64,000 nucleotides of DNA from Buxus sempervirens (lineage: Eukaryota; Streptophyta; Magnoliopsida; Buxales; Buxaceae). The stretch covers positions 14,745,402 through 14,809,401 of the forward strand of contig OX387183.1 of the NCBI GenBank assembly GCA_947561395.2, written 5' to 3'. This document shows, piece after piece, positions 35,789-48,108 of the stretch. The position numbers and the translations under genes are program-made. The notes under the pieces are model-generated. The model ran no database searches. It saw nothing but the letters and a program-made list of their open reading frames with translations, and was not told where the DNA came from. The stretch's first letter is position 1. Every line of letters starts with the position of its first letter.

Positions 35789-38700
35789 AAGAAAATAGAA
35801 AGAACACAAGAGGAGCTGTTGCTGAAACCTCCGACCAGCGACCATCAAACTTAGATCGGGAGAAATCCAACCGTTGGATCGACCCCAAATTTGGAGGTTT
35901 TGTTCACGACTGGTAGGACTACAATCTGAACGGGGAGATCTTGTTTGGAGAACCCTAGGTTGGTGCGATAAAGAACAGAAAATAGGATTCAATTCTGGAT
36001 TTAAGAGAAGATGGATTTTTGCATATTAAGGCAAGTAGAAATCACTTGAAAACTGGAGGAACTACATGATTTATGTGTTTTTGATTTATTTCTGATTGAT
36101 TTAATTAGACGAAAATATATTTCATGGATACGTTTGGTTTTCATTGATGAGTTTTCATGTTCTTGAAAGAAAAGTATAAAAGCATTAAAGAATATAGGTT
36201 TGATCCTTGTAGATCACCAAGGAATTGCAATTAATTGATACAAATAGGTCTAGGGTGTTGTAGGTGTGATTTAGGTTAGTAACAAATAAATTTAGAACGA
36301 TTAAAATCAATGAAATAACCCAAAAATCAAGAAATTGTAAAATCTGGAAAATCTGCAGGAATTTACATGGGCGCTCAACAGGTCACTTGAGCGACCATGC
36401 CAAGTGACCTGTGTCAGTTTTAAATCTTTGGAAATTTTATGTATAAGTTAATGTTTAATAATTTTTCCAGTAAATTAATTATTGTAACACCTATATATGG
36501 GTTAATTTGAGGTATAAGAACAGATGGAATCCAATTTGAAATTAAGATTAATACATTGGAACGATGAATGTAATTAGGTGTTTAAAAGAACAAGGTTATG
36601 GAATTAGAGGGTTAGACTTTGTTTGGATATAAAATTAGGAAGTAGAATCAACTCTTATGCTTCAATAGGGGTCTTTGTGAACTACTGGAATTGAAAGATA
36701 ACAGAAATTATAAAACTTAACACCTTAGGTTATATTTATAGAATCTTGGATCTTAATAAGTGGTTAATTAGGGAAGTTTTAGTCAAGTCATAGGAATCTT
36801 ATTTTTGCTTATAAATGTGAACTATAACCTGTCTAAACTTTTAATAATCATGTTATGGGTGTGTCAATATTTATGGAATCTAGTTTGGAGATTTATTTGT
36901 GGTTTGAATTATGATTTCTCAACAGGATTGATTTCGAGTTAATGAGAATGAGATATGTATATCAATTAAAATTGAGTTATGATAATTGATTTGAGATCAT
37001 GGTTTACAGATATTGCATATGTATTGGTAATCAATTTTAAACAGAATAAATTGTTTTACGTGTAAGTTGTGTCTAGCGGGCATAGCTATATATGGATCCA
37101 TAGGCTAAGCTAGATAGTGGAAGGGTACTTATTTTGGGTTGATCACTCCCAATTGTGCTCACACTTCCTTTGCAAGTTAGTTTGCAATTGGAGGGTCTTC
37201 ATGTCTGTAGGGTCTTATTTCGAGCCTCGCTGGTGAGTACCCTGTATGTGCGGATAAGCGGTCATCTCCATGTATTGATTAAGGTGCTACATGCTGGTGG
37301 TTCATGCCGAACTATGTGAGTTTCGTGCGCAATAAGTCAATGACTACTGTAACGCCCCGAACCCGGATCGTCATTTTTTTTTACCCGGATCAAGGCATTA
37401 ATTTATGGCACATTACAATCAGTTCAAAAGATAAAGAAATAAAGAACTAAGATTTATCAGAGTGCTAGGAAGCTTAAATTATTCATTAGAAATTGAATCT
37501 TTCTATTACATCAAGTAATCAAATGAAGGCAACTACAAGTTTAACTAACTCATAAATCCTACTAGGTCATCTATTATTAATTCAAAAGAATAACTACAAC
37601 TATATAAAATGTCCTACACTTGTCTTCAGGATTTCCTAGACTTTAAGCCCACTATCAGTCTAACCCATGGCGTCCTCTCCAAGATGACCTGAAAACAAAA
37701 CATTTAAAAGTAGGGGTGAGATATGAATATCTAAGTAGGTAACACTATGCATGCAGAAAACAATTTATTTAGATATAGAAATTAGCAGTGGTATCATGCT
37801 CGATAAAATAAACGAATAATCACGATATTAATCCATTCACAAATTAGTTTTCAAATTAAAGAGAGTTTATTATGTAAATTCGTTTTCATATGGTTTTCAT
37901 TTTATTCCAATTGGTGTCTTCCCAAGCACGATTCCACATTTTATATATATATTTCAATACTATTCCAATTTGTAGTCATTCTGATCAAATTACAGCTATA
38001 CTGTTCAATCATGTCATTCATATTTAATTTATATGTAAGGCTCACCATTCATTTGTTCAACTGTAAGGTGTCAAATAAATTCTTCTTATTCAATTGAAAT
38101 CATATCATTCATACTTAATTATCTCACAATCCCATAGTAGCAATCTCCCATGTAGGATGCAATCACATAGTAATCACATTTCCCCTACATGAGGTCTTTC
38201 CCGCAGGAGTTAACCCATGTCACCGCAGGTGGTAATACACACACATATCTCCCTTGTGGGATGCAATCACATCGTGATTACATCTCCCCCACAAGAGGTC
38301 TCTCCCGCACGAGTTACACATTCTCACCCGCAGGTGGTAATCACATATCTCTTCTGTGGGATGCAACCCAATTTGGATTACATCTCCCCTAACAGAAGGT
38401 CTCATCTCACCCGCTGTAGACACCCCAAAATTGCACGATTTTTGATAAGTCTTAAAGGAGAGAAATATTTTATTGGAACTTTCAATTCTTAGCATTAGGT
38501 TTGAGATCCTTAACCCATTTGAATCCAAAGCCGCAAAGGAAAAGGCCCAAATTCAATATGCAAAGTCAAACTTTTTCGGGTTGAATTTTGTTGACTTTTG
38601 ACCCCAGAAAATGAAATATTTTTTAAAGCAAGATTTGAAGATAATTTTTTCCGGTAATTAGGTTTTTAGCAATGTTATTGCATAAATGAATTTTTTGAGA

Positions 38701-38864
38701 TTTTAAATCTTGACGAATACCTTGGTATTAACATGTTGAATCTTTTTACCGGACCTGAAAAACCAGAATTTAGCCTGGAACTGGAAAGTTGACTTTTTAT
38801 TCACTTGGAATTTGGGTTTGGAAATATTTTTAATGGATTCAAATGGGGGGGGGGGGGGGTGTTT

Positions 38865-38948
38865 GCTTATTTACATGTAATATCTTAAGTAAATGGAGAT
38901 TAAAAAATACGAGGACATTTACTTAAACGATATTACATGTAAATAAGC
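38865..38948. repeat. 31-bp-arm inverted repeat (hairpin)
   Basis: GCTTATTTACATGTAATATC (38865-38884) followed by TTAAGTAAATG pairs with CATTTACTTAA (38916-38926) and GATATTACATGTAAATAAGC (38929-38948). The match is perfect apart from a 2-base bulge; the loop is 20 bases. It lies just after the G run in the innermost LTR. Confidence 0.9.
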
Positions 38949-38999
38949 CTGGCCTGTGCAGCTAAGACTCAAAACCAACCAAAAATGTGCTGACTGTGG

Positions 39000-39262
39000 T
39001 ATATGTGCGGTTTTTGAGAATTTGGTCTCAACCGCCCTGTATGTACGGTTGCAACCGTATACACAGCACGGTTGATGTTCATGCTTGTTTCGTGAGCTGC
39101 CACGTGGCTTCCAGAAGCTTCGGCCGTTGAGACACGTCGACAGCAATCATGACGAGCGTAACTGAATTGTAACCGCCCTGTATGTGCGGTTGAGGTGAAT
39201 TTGCATGAAAACCGCACATACAGTGACGGTTCTGTGGAAACCACACTGTGTATGCGGTTTTG
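39000..39262. repeat. cluster of AACCGC/GCGGTT motifs with a hairpin
   Basis: At least seven AACCG(C)/(G)CGGTT motifs, mostly next to TATGTG or CACATA, lie within about 260 bp. CTGTATGTGCGGTT (39178-39191) and its exact complement (39210-39223) form a 14-bp-arm hairpin. AACCG is a known core for plant MYB binding; a regulatory role in this LTR is inference. Confidence 0.7.
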
Positions 39263-42200
39263 GCTGTTTCGGGGATTTGCGAAATGGCTCGATTTCTGAG
39301 CCTTATTTACGCATATTACCTCTCTCTCAGGGACTTGAACTCCCTATTTCACCCTCCGAAACTTGCTAAATTACTCCAATTCAAGCCTTTAAGGAGAATT
39401 GGAATAATCTAGAAGGCTTTTTTGGCCTACCCTTGGGACTCTTCTACCCTTGGCTTTGCCTATAAATAGAGGGGTCCTCCTCTTGCAAATGGCTGACAAT
39501 TTGAGGCATAGAAGCTCTGCAAGAAGAAGGAGAAACTCTGCTGGATTGTCTACTGAAGGTTCAAGCTACCTAAGGTAAAGCTCTCCTTTGATTTTCCAGT
39601 ACTCTCTTTACAATTCCAACTCCCATCTTCTACCTTTCTGTAGTGTAAGGCCTCTTTGTGCATCTTTGAAGCCCCAAACCTCTTCCAAAGTACCTGGGAA
39701 TTCTCTCTAGCCATAAAACGTGAAGAGAGAGCCTTGGGAAAAAGAAGTAGGAATGGATCCTCTAGGCTTAGAACCTACAAGTGATGAAGAGCATGCTATG
39801 TGGTTATTTTAAACCTATGGATGTTTATTTTCTGATGTTTTTGCACTTGTTTATGGAGAAATATGTGAATCCTTGCTCTCAGTAGCAAAGGATTCCATCC
39901 TTCTCCTAGGGAGTGGATTTCCACATATTCACACACTTTTCACCATTTTTCATAAAATAGGCTAGATCTAGGATTTCCGTGTTTAATACGGGAAATCTAA
40001 GATTATTGGCTTTAGAATGAATTTTAGAACTTCATGAGATTGTTTTTATTGATTTCTAAGTTTTGTGGTCGAATTCACTTGCACACATACACTAGTTTGG
40101 CCTTTTCTCTTCAAATATTTCAAAACAGGGCAGCATCTGTGGCCTGTCTTGGAATGCTCATAACTTCATCCTCCGGATGAATTTTTGAGTGATTTTAAAG
40201 ACATGTGATAGATGAGTTGGCCTACTTCATATCTGGAAAATTTCGTTCACTTTTATGGAGCCAATTTTTGACACCATCTGTTCAAAGTCTGTAAGTCAGT
40301 TCAGCCTAGATTGCTGAACTTGCCGCTTTGATGGTGCACCATTTGCTCAATTTTAATCTGTTTTGAGTGATTTCAGTTTCTGAGTTTTCCTTGAGAAGTC
40401 TATTTTCATTTCCAACTGGTTTCAGCAGATTTTGATCTGATTTGTGACTTGTGGAATTGATTGACCCAGAGCAGCTCGCTGGCATAGTCCAGAGCTAATC
40501 TGTGGTCTTCTAGACCTATTCAAGAGAGCACACAAGCCACATCTGGATGGAGTTTGGTGTAAGGCCTATTTCATTTGAAAGATGGCACAACATAATTCTT
40601 CCATGCAAATTTTCATGGATTTTTATTGAGCCAAATTCCACGAATAAGACTTTGAAAATGCCTACTTAACACTTTTTCCGAGTTATGACAGCAGATTTCA
40701 AATGTGGATTTCTCTCTCGTTTTAAATTGGATTGAGCTGAAATTTTTACTGTATACTCTACTATATACCAGTTTTCAAATGGCCTTAGTTTCATTGGATT
40801 TGGATTTAAATTGAGTGAGTTATGGTTAATCGAAGCTTTCAAGCTCTTTTAGTCTGATTTTTCCAGATTTACCTTGGCTTGATTTTCTTCAAATTTGACT
40901 TAGATTTTTCTTCACTCATGAAGTTCTGAAGTGACATATCCATGAAGAGAGTTCCATTTCATTGGATTGCTCATGTGGAATAATCACACACATTGTGCTT
41001 ATTTTAAGCATCTCTTGTTTTTCTCTATTATTAGCAAACAATTTTTAGCATAAGCAAGCATGTGGCAACCGTCTTAGACGGATGAGTGGGGTTGCCTAAT
41101 ACCTTACCCCGCTCATAAATAATTCCCCTTACCTAATCTCTGGATTTTTCCTTGTGTTAGAGCTACTTTGGCTCTATTTGGCATAAATGATCCCTTTGGT
41201 GTCCATTCACACCTTAACTTGGATGGTGGCGACTCTTAACCTTTATTGATCCCCGCGTGACGATATCGGAAGTCATCCTAGATGACATTTCCATGTCTCA
41301 CACCCGCAGGTGGTCACACATCTACCCTGTGAGATGCAATCCTATCTAGATTACATCTCCCCCAACAGGAGGTCACATCTCATCCACAGGTGCTCATCAC
41401 TATCTCCCCTGTGGGATACAATCCAATCTGGACTACATCTCCCCCATCAGGAGGTCATATCTCACCCGCAGGTGGTCAAAAAGTCTCATCCGCAAATGGT
41501 AATAATATTTCTTTTAGCCAACATGGCATTTAATCCACAATCCAAATTATATTCATATGTATAACAATTTATTCTTAACCATCCGATGTTCCAAAATCAG
41601 TTCATTAGTTTATACTCATAATAACCGGGTCTAATTATGCGATAATTAAAGGTTATGTAAGGTCATTCAGTAATTTTAGGCATAAGGTTTAGGGGAAATA
41701 AGATACTCGCCATTTATAAAGTAGTTTATGTGAAATTTAGGAGTGGTCACTTAAAATAATAAGGTACTTACTATTTTAGTAGTGAGAAATTAAAGTAAGT
41801 CAATTTAAGTAACTAACGTGGCCTAAAGGTATATAGGGTTCATTCTCCAAATTCTATAAGGTAGTTCATGTTCAATTGCTAATCTAAAATCCTAACCCAA
41901 AATCAATTTCTTAGTTTATTTATCATAATATTTCACTCAATATAGACCAACATGCCTTCATGATACCCAATTCAGTATTAAGCAAGTGTTTCATTTACAT
42001 TGGATATTGGACCCCTAGGACACGCTAAGGTGTGGGTCAATTAATGTATTAATTGTATTAATATAAAATTCCAAATGATTAATAGTGAGGTGGAGTTGCC
42101 TTAAAGTAATAGGAGTTAATTAAGATTTGGTTATAATGTCAAGAGTTATTAAGGTTTGAATTTAGTGGTGGAGGATTTACTTATATAAATTAATTTACCA

Positions 42201-45200
42201 TGGATTAGGCATTAGGGATTATTATGTTTTGGCAATGGTCAAAAGACAATAGAGAGTTCTTAAGTTTTAGATTAATACAAAAGTAAAAGTCAGTATAAAG
42301 AATTACCCTAATAACCATCTCCGATTTCTAAACTTGCTTTTGCTAATATCTTCCTCAAATTGATGTAAATTCTGGTTATCTCCTAATCCCTACCCTTAAT
42401 TAGTTCCTCCATAGGTTTTTAACAGTGTTTAGATGCTAATTAAACTTAGTTTAACTCAGTTGAAGTCAAACAATAGGTTAAAATCTGAAAATACACTCAA
42501 AAAGGGCTTAGTCACATGTTACTGCGCAGGTAGGCAGTCCTGAGCGTTCAGCCAAAATTACAAAGAGCGCCTACCCTGGACAGGTAGGCGATCTTGGGCG
42601 GTCCTAGGCGCTCGGCAAAATTTATGCATAAACGCGTTCCGAACGTGCGGTAGTTTTAGTTTTTCAATTTCTAACGCAATTTCTTCCTTCAAATCACTTC
42701 CAACACTTCACAAATCAACTATAAAACCCTTCTAAACACGATTGAAATTAATCGAACAAAAATCAAATCATCAGGTAGTTTAGACGCTCAGAACTCAAAC
42801 AGAGATGTGATATTTTGTTCAAACAGAAATCATGCAGTCGTTCGAGTAATCTCTAGCTAAAATCCGATAAACCAACAATAGAAAGGGGCGTGTTACCTAC
42901 CTCTGTTTGCTTAAGATACCTTCTTCCTCCTCTTTCTTCTGTGTGGCTTTGATCTTTACTTTGGCAACAGCCTGATTTCTCCCGAGATAAAGATCTCTCT
43001 CTGGCTTCTCCTTCTTCTCTTCTTCTTCTTCCCTTTCTCCTCTCGGCCTCCCTCTTTCTCTTTCGTTCTTCTTCTCTTCAGCCGCAGCCTCCAAACGCCA
43101 ACGCCAAAGACATCATACGAATGCAACTAATATTATTAAACCCTATTTTATTCTCTACAATCCCACGCATCGCACTACCATCAAGTTCTATACCTATTCA
43201 TCAACTAAACTTAATAATAACCTTTAATCCACTCTTACCTTGGTATCTCACGATCCAGCAGTCAGATCTACGCCAAACTCCTGATCTCCGCTATCAATGG
43301 GATCATCTATAAAATAAATTCCTCATCTCCTCAACTTAAGGCTCCAAATCCAACATAATTACCAATATGCCATTATCCCAATTATTAAGCTATAAATATC
43401 ATTGTTAATAGACAACCTAAACCCTAACTTAAATCTATTATTATTTCTCAAGTCTAATAACAATTTTAATTAATGTATTTAATTATTTACCGATAATTAA
43501 TGTGAATTGACCGAAATACCCTTCTCTTAATATTTTCACATCTACGCATTCGATTTCCTCCAAAATTCCTAAATTTATTCTCTATTTTATTTTGACAAAT
43601 TTATTGACTTTCCAAATATTCATATTTAATTATTATTTATTTATTTGCTGAAAATTCAGGGTTTTACAACTACGCCTCTTGTCTTAGTTATTATACGGAT
43701 TTGAGGGTCTTAGTAGCTTTGCTCATAAGACGCATGGTGGCATAGCAATGAAGAGTATCTATTCAAAGACTTATCTTGCTTTATGAGTCCTATGATGTCA
43801 CATGTGGTGTTTGTTTATATTTTATTGTTTATCTGGGAATATTTACATGAATTTGATTAAATTGCCTTTGCTTTGTTTTATCAATATACCTCATGACTAT
43901 TTCATAAAATAGACTGTTTAATTGCATGCACCTTGCTACTTGTTAAGATGTAAATCTCACTCCCGTTTTCACCTATTTTTCAATTATGCATGGAGAGATC
44001 GTCAAGATTCGGGTAGGGTGCTCATGGGTAGAATTGTAATCATGCTTAGGATTAATTCAGATTAAAGAACATGATATTGTAAATAAATTTGTATTAATTG
44101 TGATATTTATGATATGCTACCAATTGCACTCTGATATAAATGAAAATTTTTAATTTCGCATAAATTTTAGTTTGTTCTGACCCAGATTTTTAATAACACT
44201 CAGGGTTTGGTTGTTGAACCAGATTCGGGGCGTTATAGAAAGTGTCATATAATAAAGTATCAGACAAAGGAAAAGGAGTACCTGACCTTTGTAGCTTGGA
44301 CTACAACTGAGAAGGAGCTAGTGAAGGCACGTGCTGACAATGGAAGTCTTGCAAATAGGAAGGAGTTCTCCGAGGCCTGGTGGAACGATGAAGCTCAGTG
44401 GGTTGAGGAACAGATGTGCTTTGCTCAAAATAAGGTAAGGGTGATATGATTGGATCAAAAGAACCTAATGGTTCATGAGAAGGTGTGAGTGTATTTATTG
44501 GGGTTAGTGTTTATGAAATGATAAGAAAATGGGAATTTTTGTTGAGTGGGCGAGGGATGAAGACTAGTGGTATCTGGTATGAGATCAAAGTTAGATGGTT
44601 TTTATAAGGAAAACCATGTTCATGGAAGATGACATCACGGGAGATGAAGATTTGATTGGTGTTTAGGTCCAGCACTTTATACCCTTTTACTGCACATGGA
44701 TATCCAATAAAAAGACACTTTCGTGCCCCAGGATCGAATTTGGTTCTTGAGTGTGCAAGAGTGGAAGCAAAACATAGTCTACCAAAAATCTGCAAGTATG
44801 AGTATGATGGTTTGATTTTGTAAAGAACCTCAAAAGGTGATTTGTAGGACAAAATTGGTGTTGGGGTTCGATTGATTAGGTATGCTGCTATCATAACAAA
44901 TTCGTTCCAGTATTTCATTGGAAGGCTTGACTGATACTTTAGAGCTCTAGCCACATTCGTTATATGCTGATGCTTTCGCTTAGCCATAGCATTTTGTTGA
45001 GGTGTGGCTATGTAGGTACATTGGTGAATTATGCCTTTGGCTTGATAAAAATCTGGCATCATAAATTATGCACCATTGTCTATGCATATGGTTTGGATTT
45101 TGGTATTAAATTGGATATCAATCAGGTTGCAAAAATTTTGAAGGCAAGTTCTGGCATCAGATTTTGACTTCAACATATATAAACATGTGCACTTGGAAAA

Positions 45201-47748
45201 ATCATCCACTGTGGTAAGAAAATACTTGGATCCGTCATGAGCATTGGTAGGACAAGGGCCCCATGTATCTGAGATGATCAACTCAAAAGGTTTTTTACTT
45301 TTGTGTAAGCTAACAGGAAAAGATAAACGGTGTTGTTTTGCTAATGGACAAATAGTGCAAGGAATGTCATTATCAAGCTTGGATAAATCTGATACTGTTG
45401 TTACAAATACCATATCAGCTCAACTGTTGTTTTGCAGTTTCATCTTTTGCATATACTAATTATAAAGCAAAGGACAAAGATCCTGGTTTAAATGTAATCA
45501 TTATTACAATTCCCTACAAAATTTCTTAAAGATTTTAATATCTAACCATGTAACCCAAGAAAAATTAAAGAATTAACTAATATTCCAAAATCAATGATAT
45601 TTAGAGGCTAATTTGAGTCTTTTTTATTAATAAATATAATAGGCAAATATAAACAATTACCCAAGGTATTGGAGGCCAAACCCTTCTGGGAGAACAATTT
45701 TTTGCACTCCCAACAATAGCACCTTTTTGAAGAAGGTTCTTCCTTTGCAACATTTTTGTAGCTAGGAGTTTGATTTGGAAGGAAACTACATTATGAGATT
45801 CATTTGGGGTTTTCTTGAGACACAAAAATGAATAAAGGCTCAGGTTTAGATGGTTAAAAAATGTACAAATCATCGTCATGGCGCAATATATTGGGCATTG
45901 GCTTCAAAGCAAGAAGCTAATCTGTTTTGGTATAAGGAAGCAATTTTCCTCATCATAATCTGATTCATCTGAAAGATGCCTTGAATTAGGGAGCCCAGAG
46001 CCAAGAGGGTGTGGTGTGCTTTGCAGCTGCATTATTGCAGACCGCACGGAGGGGTTTCTCCGACGTGTAATTGTTGTCTTTATTTGTTTGTGTTTTCAAA
46101 TTTTGTATTCTGAGTGAACCATACTCAAAATTCAATTTCACGAGGCTCGTTTCACAAATTAATCACAACTGTTTTTGCAGTAGAGGATAAAGCCTGTGCC
46201 TCACTTCAGCCTGTCCAATTGTCATCCAAGATGTAAGGTCATGTATGTAACAAGAATCAGCAAAGAAAATTAGACAACAATTAGAGGTTTTAGCTAAGGT
46301 CTTTGCTGAAATTAAATTGAAAGAAAAAGTAGGGACACAGAGAAAATTGGTAAGGATTAAATGTGGAGAAATTTGAACATTCCCAATATGTGAAACTGTA
46401 GCTAGATCACCATTTGGAAGCTTGGCGGAATGGGATGCTTTGGAAGTAATGGATGTAAATAGTTTTGGGCTACAAATCATATGATCTATAGCTCCAGTAT
46501 CAATGATCCATGGAGCTTTGGCATCTTGAAGAGTTTTGTGTGCATAAACAGATAAACAGAGAGTTATACCAGACATAGGATGTCATTGGAGATTGAAGTA
46601 GGAATGGTTTGGACTTGATTGGCCGCTAGAGCAAGAGTCTCGATGGTTTGAGGTTGAAGCAAGGCAATTAGACGCTCATACTGTTCCTGAGTAATCGAGG
46701 GACTTTCGCTAACTCGTTCCTGCTTAGAGGTGACTTGATTAGCAAATGATCGATTTTGATTCTTGTTTGCATTTTTGTGTCCTGAAAGGAAGCCATGCAA
46801 CCTGTAACATTTTTCTTTCAGATGTCCTGGGATGCGACAGTGGGAACATATAGGGAGACCAGGATTTTCTTTAAAACATCTTTCTAGAGAGTGTCCTAAT
46901 ATGTTGCAATGTGAGCAGAAAAATTGTTCTCTTCGAGGAGCTGATCCACTCTTTTGATGGGATGAATCTGAAGCTCGAGTAGCCATGGCAATTGGAGCTG
47001 GAGTTGTGCAAAGCCGTCTACGTCTCTCTTCTTGTTGTACTAGCGACAAGACTCAATTCATGCTTGGCAAAGGATCACACAATAGAATTTGTGCTCGCAG
47101 TGCATCATAAGAGTCTTGAAGGCCCATCAAAAATTGCATCACATTGCTCCAATGGTGGTAATCTATCAAAACTTTAACACTTCCACAGGTACATACAGGC
47201 ATAGGCTCATAAATGTCTAATTCATCCCAAAATCCCTTAAGTTTGTTGTAATAAGTACTGACTGAATCATTATCTTGGACAAGGGAAGAGATAGACCTTT
47301 TCAGCTGAAAAATCCTATGTCCATTTTGGATGGAAAACCTATCACGAAGGTCATTCCATAGATTGAAAGCACTGTCAACATAACAAATAGTAGATTGGTG
47401 TTCAATACTAACGGAATGCTGGATCCATTTCACGACCATGTCATTGCAACGTTCCCAAGGAATGAACAATAGATAAGTAGAGTCTTGAGGCTTGGAAATG
47501 TTGCCATCGATGAAGCCAAGCTTGTTTTTTATGTTGAGCGCACGCCTCATGGTTCTTGCCCAGGTAACATAATTTTCTGTTGTTAGCAGTTCAGGTACTA
47601 ACAGAGAAGTAGCTCCCTCACCTGACTGTATGAAGTTTGGAATGGAAGGATGATGAGGATTAGCATCATGATTGGTGTTGTCAGCTGGAGATTGCTGAGA
47701 GGTAGAAGAATTGTTGGTGTTTGGATCAGCCATGGTTCTCTGATACCA

Positions 47749-48054
47749 TATAAGAAAACAGAGAAAGAACGAACTAGAGAATTGTAAAACTAAAAAAGAA
47801 GATGCTAGTTCTTATTTCTGTATTGTGTTTTGTACAATTGCAAGCTTATGAATATATAGCCTACGAAAGAAAAGAAATGGAGGGAAATAACAGAAAGTTG
47901 TTACAACAAAAAACTGTACACGTGAAGGAATCGTAACAAAGTAACAAATTCAGTGTTGGTCTTTCTCCAGTCTTCTAGAAGTGTCTGATTGATGGGATGA
48001 GCTGGAGGATGACTTGGAAACTTGTTGACTTAGAAGTGTTGACTTTCTTGAGTT
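47749..48054 (-). repeat. 5' LTR of the RE1-like copia element
   Basis: About 306 bp, partner of 33165-33483. Its right edge is approximate because the outermost ~20 bp differ from the partner. The primer-binding site abuts its left edge. Confidence 0.8.
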
Positions 48055-48108
48055 AGGTGTATTTCAGGTTAGGAATATTGAGTAGCTAGTTTTGGCATGG
48101 GGTAATAA

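Larger units (their letters stand above)
38415..41302 (+). mobile_element. 2.9-kb apparent solo LTR, innermost of the nest
   Basis: Starts TGTAGACACCCC and ends TGTCTCACA, flanked by a 5-bp duplication CCCGC (38410-38414, 41303-41307). It holds the motif GGTGGCGACTC near 41226 and no protein domain. Both features match the 25575-28986 LTR, so it is the same long-LTR group (Tat/Ogre-like by inference). As the innermost element it must be the youngest of the four nested insertions. It also holds a 15-base G run near 38845 and two strong hairpins. Confidence 0.82.
38180..41490. repeat. degenerate tandem repeat, interrupted by a nested LTR
   Basis: Units of roughly 70-105 bp built around CCCGCAGGTGGT, ACATCTCCCC and GGGATGCAA occur at about 38225, 38330 and 38413. 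They resume at about 41306, 41396 and 41467 on the other side of the inserted element. About six units are recognisable; the nested LTR landed in the middle of the array. Confidence 0.75.
37348..43668. mobile_element. long apparent solo LTR, third level of the nest
   Basis: Starts TGTAACGCCCCGAACCC and ends TTCAGGGTTTTACA, with the perfect 5-bp duplication ACTAC (37343-37347, 43669-43673). Net length is about 3.4 kb after removing the element at 38415-41302. It belongs to the same long-LTR group as its host but lies in the opposite orientation. No retroelement protein domain was recognised. The segment 42897-43094 encodes a Lys/Glu-rich frame on the minus strand that is only a purine-rich tract. 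Confidence 0.85.
35100..44237. mobile_element. long apparent solo LTR inside the copia element
   Basis: Starts TGTAAAACCCTGAATTTT and ends GATTCGGGGCGTTATA; net length about 2.8 kb after removing the nested element at 37348-43668. It sits between two halves of the copia linker/RT region, so the host reading on both sides confirms the insertion. The flanks show only an imperfect short duplication (AGAAG / GAAAG). No protein domain is present. Its ends are the same as those of the element nested in it, in opposite orientation. A 3' part carries GTTAAGATGTAAATCTCACT and a nearby GCATGCA, matching the group signature. Confidence 0.75.
33165..48054 (-). mobile_element. broken Ty1/copia element (RE1-like) hosting a nest
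   Basis: Minus-strand element, about 5.7 kb without the 9.1-kb insertion at 35100-44237. Parts read right to left: 5' LTR (47749-48054); primer-binding site TGGTATCAGAG (47738-47748); gag from 47733 (NYVTWARTMRRALNIKNKLG) with zinc knuckles CSHCRIPGHLKEKC; protease region near 46500 (WIIDTGAIDHMI); integrase region 45413-44511; linker and reverse transcriptase from about 44450 across the insertion to about 34026; RNase H near 33700-33370; polypurine tract near 33485; 3' LTR. About 0.7 kb at 45.44-46.15 kb matches no copia domain I can read and may be a small separate insertion. It is a fossil with at least five breaks besides the nested insertion. LTR differences of about 3% by eye suggest one to a few million years. 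I found no clear target duplication. Confidence 0.9.

Noticed and set aside
35637-35992. Minus-strand frames rich in Ser-Leu repeats
   Set aside because: They are translations of an (AG)n microsatellite inside an LTR.
36360-36420. Near-palindromic GGTCACTTGAGCGACC block as an operator or MITE
   Set aside because: AAGTGACCTG-type words repeat imperfectly within an LTR, but no target duplication or element ends surround them.
44207-44449. 80-codon plus-strand frame ending in a splice-donor-like GTAAGG, resembling a captured host exon
   Set aside because: Read on the minus strand the same DNA gives the proline/serine linker of the copia polyprotein (RPRRTPSYLQDF), in the right place between integrase and reverse transcriptase. 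The plus-strand frame is its antisense.
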